Shown here piece by piece: positions 17,453-26,161 of a stretch of 64,000 nucleotides of DNA; within the stretch, counting starts at the first letter, position 1, and every line of letters begins with the position of its first letter. The notes under the pieces are model-generated. The model saw only the letters and a list, made by a program, of their open reading frames with translations. It made no database searches and was not told the DNA's origin. A program made the translations under genes and the position numbers. Source of the DNA: CAVREM01 sp963728825 (GTDB lineage: Bacteria > Acidobacteriota > Vicinamibacteria > Vicinamibacterales > CAVVIG01); contig CAVSLA010000005.1 of the NCBI GenBank assembly GCA_963728825.1, forward strand, positions 434,001-498,000, given 5' to 3'.

Positions 17453-18883
17453 TCAATTGACCGTGAACACCGCAACCACCGGATCGTGATCGGACGCGCC
17501 CTGCGGACTGACCACGCTGACGCTCCTCAGTGAGAGGGCAGCGACTCTCGAGTAGAAGACGTAATCGAAGCGCGAGCCGCCGTGCGTGTTGCCGGTGCCA
17601 TTGTAGGCGCTGGCCGTCCCCATGTTTTGGGCCGCCACCCAGGCGTCCTGATACGGATTGGCGATGATGTAGTAGTCGGTGGTGTTCGGCCAGGTGTTGA
17701 AGTCACCCATCATGATCCGCGGTTCGGAGAAATTGTTCATCCATTGGACGGCCTGCTGGATCTGAGTGGTCCGCCACGAGGCATAGTCGTACTCCACGTG
17801 GGTCGAGAACAGATTGACGTAGCGATTGTTCACGAGAATCCGCATCTGCGCCACGCCGCGCGTATAACTGAGCTGGTAGGAGGTCGACGACACCGGCGGA
17901 AACCGGGACAGAATCACATTGCCGACGGCGCCCGAACTCACGTGCTGGCGATACCAGCTGACGCCGGTCTTGGCCTCGAGCAGCGACTCGAGCCGCGCTC
18001 CCATATCGAAGTCCCACGCGCACTCACCGGAGTAGAAGTTGATCTCGTTCAAGCTGACGACGTGCGGATCGTGCGCGACGATGATGTTGGCGGTGCCATT
18101 CGGATCGCACCAGCCGGAGGTGTTCTTCGTCTTGTGCGCGTTCCACTGCATGACCCGCAGCGTCGTGCCCGTCGGGGTGGCCGCCGGCGCGGGCGGCGGG
18201 GACGAAGTCGAGGTCGTGTAGGTGATGACCAGACGCGGTCGCAGGGAGGTGTTGGTCGCTCTGGTCGAGTGGAACGCCCGGTAGTTGCCCGCGGTGCCCG
18301 CCCCAATGTCAACGAGCGCGAAGCGCGTGTAGCGCGTGCCGAGGTCGCCATTCACGGCGCGCTGGACGAGCGAGGTCAGATCGAAGCGGAACGTCGAGCC
18401 AACCGACCCATCGACCCAGGTCGTGCTGAACCGCTCTCCGAGGTCGCCGCCGGCCGTGGACCAGGGCAAGCCATTGCGGTAGTTCTGCCAGGTAGCCTCA
18501 CCCTTGACGAACGATTTGGTCACGAAGTAGGCGGTCAGTGGCCGGCTTTCGCTGCTTTCAGCGTTTCTCAGAACGAGGTGCAGATATGCGCTCTGGATCA
18601 CCGCATTGGCGGGGATGTAGTTCTGAGTATCAAATTTGAACAGGATGCGACGCGTCCAGGCCTCTGAACTGACCTTCGAGGCCAACGTGTCACTGCCGCT
18701 GAAGTCGGTCGTCGCGGCCGCGCCGCCCTGGATGGTCTGGTCGGCGTTGATGTGCGTCCCGGGTGTACTGAGCGTCACCGTCGTCTGGGCAGACGCGCTC
18801 GCAGCAAAGGCCAAACTCGCGATCAGCCCGATAACCACTGGGTGAATGAATCGACGATCCGGTGAGCACACGAACTTCGCCAT
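17453..18883 (-). CDS. Secreted EEP-fold nuclease/phosphatase with N-terminal DNRLRE-like domain
   Basis: A 476-residue exported protein starting at ATG 18883, with GGAGG 7 nt upstream. The signal peptide ends ...AASASAQ. Residues about 35-225 resemble a DNRLRE/CBM-like beta-sandwich (RRILFKFDTQNYIP, SLRPRLVITYTT). A Pro/Thr linker follows. Residues about 245-476 are an endonuclease/exonuclease/phosphatase domain with all catalytic blocks: RVMQWNAH, SLNEIN, NVILSRFP, FSTHVEYD, MGDFNTW and SDHDPVV. It should cleave phosphodiesters (DNA, lipids or a polymer) outside the cytoplasm. Confidence 0.85.
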   Translation of the reverse strand: MAKFVCSPDRRFIHPVVIGLIASLAFAASASAQTTVTLSTPGTHINADQTIQGGAAATTDFSGSDTLASKVSSEAWTRRILFKFDTQNYIPANAVIQSAYLHLVLRNAESSESRPLTAYFVTKSFVKGEATWQNYRNGLPWSTAGGDLGERFSTTWVDGSVGSTFRFDLTSLVQRAVNGDLGTRYTRFALVDIGAGTAGNYRAFHSTRATNTSLRPRLVITYTTSTSSPPPAPAATPTGTTLRVMQWNAHKTKNTSGWCDPNGTANIIVAHDPHVVSLNEINFYSGECAWDFDMGARLESLLEAKTGVSWYRQHVSSGAVGNVILSRFPPVSSTSYQLSYTRGVAQMRILVNNRYVNLFSTHVEYDYASWRTTQIQQAVQWMNNFSEPRIMMGDFNTWPNTTDYYIIANPYQDAWVAAQNMGTASAYNGTGNTHGGSRFDYVFYSRVAALSLRSVSVVSPQGASDHDPVVAVFTVN

Positions 18884-19530
18884 GAACTGCCTCCGACGTG
18901 TCAGTTGCGGGACGCCGATGCGCCGCGCATGGTAATGAATGCTTTAGGAGGGGTGCTCCACGGGGGGGAACCGAGCACCCGCCTTCAGAGGCGGTCACAC
19001 TCTACGGACTGCGCCTAAACACAACTCGAACGAGCGCGGCGCGTCGCTCCTTACTGGAACGAACCGCCGCCAGAACAGATCCGGGCTGAAATTAGAGCGC
19101 GGCTTGGGTGCGTACCGCCGCTGCCCATCCGCTGGCAAGCATGCTGCCACCGCGGGGAGGCGCGATTTTCACAATGTTTTTTTCAATTCGCGGGGCGGGA
19201 CTTCGCTCCGGCGCGGCCCTGAATCGTCTGCAGACGGCGGAATTTGTAACTGTTACATCGCGCCGTGGCGATGCCACTGTTTCCCAAGTAAACGTCGCAA
19301 AGCCCATCATGTCGCTAAATACTGATGAGTTGTATTTGCGTTCAGCTACCCAAGCGTAAGACAGCGGCCCGTCGTATTTCGGACATGATTGTTCGGAATC
19401 GATACGCCATAGTGCGTCGATACTGCTGCGTGCAGAGGCAGAAGGGCTTGGGACGCTCGACCGAAACCTGCGCGCCTCTGCGTCAGCTCGGTGGACCCAA
19501 ACGATCGCTGGACCAGGGCGTTGCCCAGCG
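18884..19530. other. Long intergenic region with two perfect palindromes, no gene seen
   Basis: No convincing coding frame was found in these 647 bp. The 5' part presumably holds the promoter for the EEP gene, which reads away on the minus strand. The central part is less GC-rich than its surroundings and holds two perfect inverted repeats close together: CGTCTG/CAGACG (19225-19236) and TGTAAC-T-GTTACA (19245-19257). Both have operator-like symmetry. The remainder may be 3' untranslated sequence of the metallophosphatase gene. Confidence 0.5.
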
Positions 19531-22353
19531 TTATGGCGCCGATCCAACGAACTCGAACCAGTTGAAGCCGGCGACCGCGCCGCCCGTCCCGACCGCGTCA
19601 AGCACCACGCGAATCGTGGTCACGCCGGCGGGCAACTGAATGCCGGGCGTGGTGATGGTCTGCCACGCGTCCCAAGCCCCGGTATTTGGAACCGTAATTG
19701 GCCCGCTCACATATGAGGTGCCAACTTCGACGTGGAACCGGCCGCCGGTCCCGATTTGGGCCAGGCGCGTCTGAAGCGAATAGGTGCCCGCCGTCGCGAC
19801 GTTCACCGTGTACTTCAGCCACTCGCCCGCCCTGGTCCACCCGACATAAGGCGTGGCGCCGCCATCGTTGGTCGTTCCGATGTCGACATCTGTGTTGTTG
19901 CGATACGTGGCGCCCTTGTTGCCGGCGGTCGTGTCGTACGATCCGGCGAGCTGGCCGTTCTCGTCGAAGTTCTCCGCCTGCACGCGGCCGGGAATCGCGG
20001 CTGCCGTGCCGCCGTAGGGCGTGGTGGGCGCCGGAATGGGGCCGGCGACGAACTCGAACCAGTTGAAGCCGGCGACCGCGCCGCCGGTCCCGACCGCCTC
20101 GAAAAAGACCCGGATGGTCCGCAGCCCGGCGCTGAGCGGGATGCCTTGCACCGCGATCGTCCGCCACGCGTCCCACGCCCCCGTGTCGGGCACGGCAATC
20201 GGGCCGGTACGGTTGACACCATCGACTTCAACATGGAACCGCCCGCCTGGGCCGATATTCGCAAGACGCGTCTGGAACGTGTATGTGTCGGTCGCGGCGA
20301 CATTGACCGTGTACGTCAGCCACTCGCCCGCCCTGGTCCACCCGATGTAGAACGCGCTGCCGCCGTCGTTGGTTACGCCGATGTCCACATCGGTGTTGGG
20401 GCGATACAAGGTGCCCTTGTTTCCTGCGGTGGTGTCGTAATAGGCAACGAGCTGGCCGCCCTCGTCGAAGTTCTCAGCCTGAAAGACGCCGGGAACAGCG
20501 GCCGGCGTTCCGCCGTAGGCGGGCGTCGATGGCGTCGACCCGCCCGTCCCCTTCACGATGGAGAAATAGTCGCGGCGCACGCCAGTGCTGTCGAGGAACA
20601 TCGCGTCCAATCGGTTGCCCTGGACGTCCAAGACGAGCGATCCGAGCACCGCCTGTGACGTGTACATGGCCGGGTGGTTCAGCGTGCCGCCGGCTAAGCT
20701 CCCTCCGACGCCCGCGACAACGTAGACAGCTCCCTCATGCGGCGCCATCCAGTAGGTCGGTTTCTCGTAGGCGCCCGAGCCGTCGGGACGACCGCTGCCG
20801 CCGTTCTTTTTCATCGATTCCATGAAGGTCGTCGAGACGCCGTAGTGGGCGTCGATCAGGTACGACCGCTCGTAGGCATGACTATGGCCGGTGAGCACGA
20901 GATCGACGCCGAAGTTCTCCAGGATCGGGACGGCGTTCTGCCGCATCTCCACCAGCTCGATCTCCGCGTCCGAGTTGTGGGAGCCCTTGGAATACGGCGG
21001 ATGATGAAAAAAGGCGACGACCCATGGTTTGGTGTTGGCGGCGAGGTCACGCTGCAACCAGGTCAGCATCGGGCCACCGGGCGATCGGTTCGTTTCGAAC
21101 GACTCCAGACAGACAAAATGGATATTGCCGTAGTCGAACGAATAGTAGGCCTCTGTCCCGGACGCGACGCCTCCCGCCTCGCCCTGCTTCGGCAACGTGA
21201 AGATGTCGAAGTACGGCCCGGTATTTGTCGCTGCATCGGACCCATATCCGTCGTGGTTGCCGTAGGCCGGCCACAGCACGGTCTTGCGCAGCAGCGCCGG
21301 GTACATGTTGAACACAGCGGCCTGGTATTCGTGGTCCAGCCCGTCGTTGTAGGCGTTGTCGCCGAGCATCAGCCAGAGATCGGTGTAGCCAGACCCGGCG
21401 AACGTGGCATAGGCGTCGCGCACGGCCCGTGCTCCCGCGTTGGCGGTTCCGGAGTCGCCGACGACCCATATCCGCGTCGGCCGCTCGCTGCCCGCTGGCG
21501 GGGCGGTTCTGAAGTGAAATCCAGCGTCTCCGGCCATCGTCGTGGTCGGCGTCCCAATCGAGTAGTAGTAGACGGTTTCCGGCAGCAACCCGGTGAGACG
21601 CACCTCGTGCTCGGTTCGGGAAACCGATTCCTGCACGGAGCCGGAGACCACCCCGGGCGACGGCCCGAACTGCACGCGGCCGACAACGGGCGCGCTGGTC
21701 CGCCAGCGGACAACGATGCTCGTCGGGGTGCCGAGCTGCAGATATGGACCGCGCGTCACGCTGACTGACGCGCTGCCCGACAGCTCCAGATCGAAGCTGA
21801 GATCACTGCTGGTCTGATCGGACTGATGCACTTCGACGGCAATCACGTTCGTTCCGGCGACGAGCAGCGCCGGGCTCAAGGCCGCGGTCACGAAGGCCGC
21901 TTCGTCCGCACCGGTGACGGCGACCGCCGCCGGCGTGGTATGGCCGATCGTTCCCGCCGGCATGTTCGTGCGAAACACTTCTGAACCGTTCAAATAGACG
22001 ACCGCGCCGTCGTCTCGCAGCACGCGCAGCTGCAGGCTTGCGTACGCAGTGGGATCGGTGACCGAGAAGGCGCGGCGCATGTACGTCGTCAGGTACTTCG
22101 CTGTGGCGTTTGCGCCGTAGCTGACGACGGTGGCTTCGTCGCCGTCGCCGTACCCGAGCTGTGCCGGGCCGCTTGCCCACGCCGAGTCGTTGAACCCGGG
22201 CGAGCGCCATGCCGTGCCCTGATTTGAACCGTTATCGAGGTACCGCCAGCTACTCCCGGTACTGACGAACAGAGACGACTGACCGGAGATCGGACGCGAG
22301 CCGGCGGTCAGAATTGCAATGCACAGCAGAAGGGGGAAAACGATACGTACCAT
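19531..22353 (-). CDS. Secreted purple-acid-phosphatase-like metallophosphoesterase with two CBM6 modules
   Basis: A 940-residue exported protein with signal peptide MVRIVFPLLLCIAILTAGSR. Domains in order: a jelly-roll-like module (about 30-195), a fibronectin-III-like purple acid phosphatase N-domain (about 200-285), a metallophosphoesterase core (about 293-610) and two CBM6 modules (about 645-785 and 800-940). Metal-site motifs are all present: VVGDSG, MLGDNAYND, YGNHDGYG, FFHHPPYSKG and TGHSHAYERSY. It should hydrolyse phosphomonoesters or phosphodiesters while bound to a polysaccharide. CBM6 is known for binding plant and microbial glycans. The CBM6 DNA is nearly identical to that at 25208-26161. 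Confidence 0.9.
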   Translation of the reverse strand: MVRIVFPLLLCIAILTAGSRPISGQSSLFVSTGSSWRYLDNGSNQGTAWRSPGFNDSAWASGPAQLGYGDGDEATVVSYGANATAKYLTTYMRRAFSVTDPTAYASLQLRVLRDDGAVVYLNGSEVFRTNMPAGTIGHTTPAAVAVTGADEAAFVTAALSPALLVAGTNVIAVEVHQSDQTSSDLSFDLELSGSASVSVTRGPYLQLGTPTSIVVRWRTSAPVVGRVQFGPSPGVVSGSVQESVSRTEHEVRLTGLLPETVYYYSIGTPTTTMAGDAGFHFRTAPPAGSERPTRIWVVGDSGTANAGARAVRDAYATFAGSGYTDLWLMLGDNAYNDGLDHEYQAAVFNMYPALLRKTVLWPAYGNHDGYGSDAATNTGPYFDIFTLPKQGEAGGVASGTEAYYSFDYGNIHFVCLESFETNRSPGGPMLTWLQRDLAANTKPWVVAFFHHPPYSKGSHNSDAEIELVEMRQNAVPILENFGVDLVLTGHSHAYERSYLIDAHYGVSTTFMESMKKNGGSGRPDGSGAYEKPTYWMAPHEGAVYVVAGVGGSLAGGTLNHPAMYTSQAVLGSLVLDVQGNRLDAMFLDSTGVRRDYFSIVKGTGGSTPSTPAYGGTPAAVPGVFQAENFDEGGQLVAYYDTTAGNKGTLYRPNTDVDIGVTNDGGSAFYIGWTRAGEWLTYTVNVAATDTYTFQTRLANIGPGGRFHVEVDGVNRTGPIAVPDTGAWDAWRTIAVQGIPLSAGLRTIRVFFEAVGTGGAVAGFNWFEFVAGPIPAPTTPYGGTAAAIPGRVQAENFDENGQLAGSYDTTAGNKGATYRNNTDVDIGTTNDGGATPYVGWTRAGEWLKYTVNVATAGTYSLQTRLAQIGTGGRFHVEVGTSYVSGPITVPNTGAWDAWQTITTPGIQLPAGVTTIRVVLDAVGTGGAVAGFNWFEFVGSAP
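19549..20028 (-). repeat. CBM6-module repeat, copy A
   Basis: Encodes the last CBM6 of the metallophosphatase (AENFDENGQLAGSYDTTAGNKG ... GGAVAGFNWFEFV). Long stretches are base-for-base the same as copies C and D, for example the block from GTTGAAGCC to GGGCAACTG at 19561-19638, 25219-25296 and 25733-25810 on the plus strand. Confidence 0.85.
20050..20519 (-). repeat. CBM6-module repeat, copy B (divergent)
   Basis: The first CBM6 of the metallophosphatase. It has the same architecture as copy A but many silent and coding differences (for example TYTVNVAATDTYTFQTRL against KYTVNVATAGTYSLQTRL). It is therefore an older member of the family than A, C and D. Confidence 0.75.
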
Positions 22354-22542
22354 GTTGTGTTCCTGAGCCGAAAAGGGCTGGACCTCAGATCGACCGCGCG
22401 CAGCAGCGGTGAGGCGACGAACGGCAACGGCATAGCCGCCGAGACCGTCTCACGCCAGTGAGCCGGTTGATTGTATCGGAACGAGAATGCGGAGCCGCGG
22501 GAAAACCTGAGCGACGCGTTCTAACGCGAGCCCTGAAACGTC

Positions 22543-23292
22543 TCAACGAGCAACGCCGGCGAATATCTGTCGGTGCGGGGACAGGAACAAGGCATTCCCG
22601 AACCGGAGCTGTCCCTGTGCATTTCGCTTCAAATCATACAGAGAAAACAGCCGGTAGCCGAATCGTTGCAGGTACGCACCAATCTCCACGAACCCCGCGG
22701 CGCCCTTGAAATGCTCCATGAACATCACTTCCACGTGCACAGCTTCGATCGCGCCGCGGTCCAGAAGGTCTTCACCGCCCTGCAACACCTTCAAGTCGTT
22801 CCCCTCCGTGTCTACTTTCAGGATCGAAATGCGAGGGTCCTCACCGAGCAGCGCCCTCGCGCGATTCGAGAGCGTGTCCAGGCGAATCGACACGCGCGGG
22901 CGCGACGCATCGTACGAGCCGTTGGTCACCACCGGGGAGACGATCGAGTTGGTCGAACCGTCCTCGCCGATGATCAGGTCGGCACTGCCTGCCGAATCGG
23001 ACATGCCGATGTTCTCGACCGTGATCCACGCCGCGCCCTTGAATCGCTGGCTGATCCGATCGTAGCTGGCACCGAACGGCTCGAAACTGCAGACGCGAGC
23101 CTGCGGAAACACCTCGTGGACGAGCGCGGCGAATTCGCCGACGTAGCCGCCGACGTCGAAGATCGTCCGCGCTCCGTCTGGAAACAGGCGCTGCAAATCG
23201 AACGCGAGCCCCTCCGCACCTGCCGACGTCGTGCGGCCGAATGGCCGTGCGGCCGACCGCACGACATCAACCACGTCTCTTACACCGTACAT
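22543..23292 (-). CDS. FkbM-family SAM-dependent methyltransferase
   Basis: A 249-residue product. SAM motif I is TIFDVGGYVGEFAALV, with CSFEPFGASYD as the acidic ribose-binding loop. The FkbM signature ILKVDTEGNDLKVLQG is intact, unlike the copy at 16321. The family methylates hydroxyls on sugars or lipids. It is the third gene after a GT2 and a GT-A-like gene on the same strand, 31 bp from the latter, so it probably decorates the glycan those enzymes build. Confidence 0.85.
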   Translation of the reverse strand: MYGVRDVVDVVRSAARPFGRTTSAGAEGLAFDLQRLFPDGARTIFDVGGYVGEFAALVHEVFPQARVCSFEPFGASYDRISQRFKGAAWITVENIGMSDSAGSADLIIGEDGSTNSIVSPVVTNGSYDASRPRVSIRLDTLSNRARALLGEDPRISILKVDTEGNDLKVLQGGEDLLDRGAIEAVHVEVMFMEHFKGAAGFVEIGAYLQRFGYRLFSLYDLKRNAQGQLRFGNALFLSPHRQIFAGVAR

Positions 23293-23323
23293 CTCATCCG
23301 GCCTCTCTGGTTGGGGGCGTGCC

Positions 23324-24157
23324 CTACGCGAACGCCCGCCGTGGCCCCAGGCTTCGCATCAGTGCCAGCCGCCATGCGACGAGGCTGTTTGATAGTCGAT
23401 CCACATGCCGGCGCCAATTGGTCTCCCCGCCGCATACTTCGGATTCAAACACCTCCAGCAACGAGGACTTGTCGAACAGCGACGACACCTCGCGATGGTG
23501 CATCGCCCAGAACATCCCGGTCAGCGCGAGCTGGTGGCGGCGGGCGCGCGACGAGCGATACAGATCTCGGATGCGGGCGCAGTTCCGCAAGTGCCGCGAG
23601 TACTTATGACCCTTGGCAGGGCGGCCGGCCTCGCCACGGCCTCGTTGCGCGACCTTCAGGAACTTGTGGACACCGAACGAGAAGCATTCGAAGTCGGAGA
23701 CCACTTCACCATGATTCACGAACGGCGCGGGCGGCCCCTCCCACAACAGCTGCCTGACGTTCGGCGGATCGGGATCGACGAACAGATCGTCAGTGATCTC
23801 GCCCCAGCGCAAACCGGTGCGGAAGAGATGGACGCCAAGCGTCTCCTCCTCCGTGAAGTAGTCCCACACGCGGAAGGCGAAGTGCTGTATCTCTGGATAC
23901 CGTGCGGTGGCCTCGACCGCTTCCGCCAGCGACGTGTCCCGGCGCAGGGTCATGTCGGCATCGAGCTTGAGGAACAGGTCGAACGACGACGCCCGTTCCA
24001 TGATCGTGCGATAGAGACGGTTGTGAGCGGCCTGATTTGGCAGGCCGGCAATCACTTCGTGCTCGAAATCCTGAAAAGTCTGACCGCGTAGCTGCCGCTT
24101 GAGCAGCGGCAGCGCCGCTTCGCCGCTGCTGAGCGTCAGGATGAGAAGTCTCGGCAT
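23324..24157 (-). CDS. Glycosyltransferase-like protein (GT-A type)
   Basis: A 277-residue product. ATG 24157 shares its A with the stop codon of the upstream gene (TGATG), so translation is likely coupled. The opening MPRLLILTLSSGEAALPLLKRQL and LFLKLDADMTL, an xDxD-like metal/nucleotide-sugar motif, fit a GT-A fold. The second half is not recognised in detail. A role in the glycan pathway is inferred from its place between a GT2 and an FkbM gene. Confidence 0.65.
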   Translation of the reverse strand: MPRLLILTLSSGEAALPLLKRQLRGQTFQDFEHEVIAGLPNQAAHNRLYRTIMERASSFDLFLKLDADMTLRRDTSLAEAVEATARYPEIQHFAFRVWDYFTEEETLGVHLFRTGLRWGEITDDLFVDPDPPNVRQLLWEGPPAPFVNHGEVVSDFECFSFGVHKFLKVAQRGRGEAGRPAKGHKYSRHLRNCARIRDLYRSSRARRHQLALTGMFWAMHHREVSSLFDKSSLLEVFESEVCGGETNWRRHVDRLSNSLVAWRLALMRSLGPRRAFA

Positions 24158-25170
24158 CAGACGTGGCGGGACGACAGGCTGACCTGCGGTGACGGGATGG
24201 CAACCTCGCGCTCGGCCCAGCGCTGTTTGAAAATTCCGGCGAAGAAGAATAGCCACAGTTCGTGCTCGAAGGCCGCCACCGGATCTCGGCGGAACTGCGC
24301 GATGATCATGTCCTTCACATGGGTCACCAGCGTTCGATACATGTAGCGCGGCACGCCGGCCAGCTGCGGAACTCTCGAATAATCGAGCTGCGAGTTGTCG
24401 GGCGAGTCCATGTCGACGCCCAGTTTCGCGAACAGGATGGCGCGGCTGATGCCGTGCCAGTAATACCATCGACGGAAATACCGCTTCTCCAACCGTTCGG
24501 ACTCGACGACGTGGTGCACCACCATGTCTGGGACATAGAAACCGCGCAGACCGGCCGCGCGGGCGCGCAGATGCCACTCCCGTTGGGCCTGATTCCTGAG
24601 CGTACCGGCCTTCCGGCCGAGGCGGTTATCGAACAGATCGAGCCTCTGGAAAGCTTCGCGCTTCGTCGCCGTATTGATGCCGAGCGGCCACGGGATACCA
24701 TTCACACCGAATTCGACCGGCTGCTCTCCGTGATCCTGGAGCGCCAGCACGGCCCAGTGTCGCGATCGCCCCTCGGGAATCCAGTCGGGACGGGCGCCCT
24801 TCCAGATCGGGAAGACCTTCCCACCGACGTAGTCGCAGCCGAGCGCCTCGAGTCCGGCGGCCGCCCGCGTCAGCCAATCCGGCTCCACACGCGCGTCGTC
24901 ATCCGTCGTCGCGATGATCTCTCCCTGGGCCGCACGGATGCCGGTATTGAGCGCCGCATAGCGACCCTGTTCAGCCTCGTACAAATACCGCAGCGGCGCC
25001 GGGAAGCCGATGCTCTCCGCTTCGACGACGGTGCGCGTGTGATCCGTCGACCGGTTGTCGACGACCAGGAGCTCCCAGTCACCGGCGACGGCGAGTTTCG
25101 CGATGCTGCGGATGGTCTCGCGCAGTTCGTCGGCGCGATTGTAGGTCGGGATAACGATTGAGAACTTCAT
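24157..25170 (-). CDS. Family 2 glycosyltransferase
   Basis: A 337-residue cytoplasmic or membrane-associated enzyme. GT2 motifs: FSIVIPTYNRADELRETI, LLVVDNRSTDHT, ATTDDDARVEPDWL (DDD metal site), and a later NQAQREWHLRARAAG. A C-terminal KRYFRRWYYWHGISRA block recurs in the GT2 at 30207 (RYFRRWCFWRGVSQG), so these are paralogues. It lies 18 bp downstream of the decayed phospholipase-D-like gene and overlaps the next gene by 1 bp. Confidence 0.88.
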   Translation of the reverse strand: MKFSIVIPTYNRADELRETIRSIAKLAVAGDWELLVVDNRSTDHTRTVVEAESIGFPAPLRYLYEAEQGRYAALNTGIRAAQGEIIATTDDDARVEPDWLTRAAAGLEALGCDYVGGKVFPIWKGARPDWIPEGRSRHWAVLALQDHGEQPVEFGVNGIPWPLGINTATKREAFQRLDLFDNRLGRKAGTLRNQAQREWHLRARAAGLRGFYVPDMVVHHVVESERLEKRYFRRWYYWHGISRAILFAKLGVDMDSPDNSQLDYSRVPQLAGVPRYMYRTLVTHVKDMIIAQFRRDPVAAFEHELWLFFFAGIFKQRWAEREVAIPSPQVSLSSRHV

Positions 25171-25207
25171 GGTGCCTCGTCTGCGCCGCTACGGCGTCGG
25201 TCCGACA

Positions 25208-25684
25208 AACTGGAACCAGTTGAAGCCGGCGACCGCGCCGCCCGTCCCGACCGCGTCGAGCACCACGCGAATCGTGGTCACGCCGGCGGGCAACTGGATG
25301 CCGGGCGTGGTGATGGTCTGCCACGCGTCCCAAGCCCCGGTATCGGGCACCGTGATTGCCCCGCTCACATATGACCCAACTTCGACGTGGAACCGGCCGC
25401 CGGTGCCGACTTGGGCCAGGCGCGTCTGGAGCGAGTAGGTGCCCGCCGTCGCGACATTGACCGTGTACTTCATCCACTCGCCCGCCCTGGTCCAGCCGAT
25501 GTAAAACGCGGTGCCGCCGTCGTTCGTCTGGCCGATGTCGACATCCGTGTCGTTGCGATACGTCAGGCCCTTGTTACCAGCGGTCGTATCGAAGTAGGCC
25601 AGCGACTGTCCGCCAACGTCGAAGTTCTCCGCCTGCACGAAGCCCGGAATCGCGGCCGCCGTGCCGCCGTAGGGCGTCGTGGTG
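25208..25684 (-). repeat. CBM6-module repeat, copy C
   Basis: The last CBM6 of the phospholipase-D-like gene (VQAENFDVGGQSLAYFDTT ... GFNWFQFVGP). It is nearly identical at DNA level to copies A and D through its 3' half, with some changes in the ligand-facing N-terminal part. Confidence 0.85.
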
Positions 25685-25721
25685 GGCGGGGGCGGCGGCG
25701 GCGGCGTGGAGCCGGACGTCA

Positions 25722-26161
25722 AGCGGAACCAGTTGAAGCCGGCGACCGCGCCGCCCGTCCCGACCGCGTCAAGCACCACGCGAATCGTGGTCACGCCGGC
25801 GGGCAACTGGATGCCGGGCGTGGTGATCGTTTGCCACGCGTCCCACGCCCCGGTATTTGGAACCGTAATTGGCCCGCTCACAGATGAGGTGCCAACTTCG
25901 ACGTGGAACCGGCCGCCGGTCCCGACCTGGGCCAGGCGCGTCTCGAGCGAGTAGGTGCCCGCCGTCGCGACATTAACCGTGTACTTCAGCCACTCGCCCG
26001 GCCTGGTCCACCCGACATAGATTGCGGAGCCGCCATCGTTGGTCGTTCCGATGTCGACGTCCGTGTTGTTGCGATAGACCGCGCCCTTGTTGCCGGGGGT
26101 CGTGTCGTACGAACCGACGAACTGACCGCCCTCGTCGAAGTTCTCCGCCTGGAAGGTGCCC
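25722..26161 (-). repeat. CBM6-module repeat, copy D
   Basis: The first CBM6 of the phospholipase-D-like gene (FQAENFDEGGQFVGSYDTT ... GFNWFRLTSG). It is almost the same as copy A, including synonymous positions. It is followed, in transcript sense, by a short Pro-rich linker (PPPPPPP) before copy C. Confidence 0.85.

Noticed and set aside
19549..26161. CBM6 repeats as a possible insertion sequence or transposon
   Set aside because: There is no transposase, terminal inverted repeat or target duplication, and the identity follows protein-module borders.
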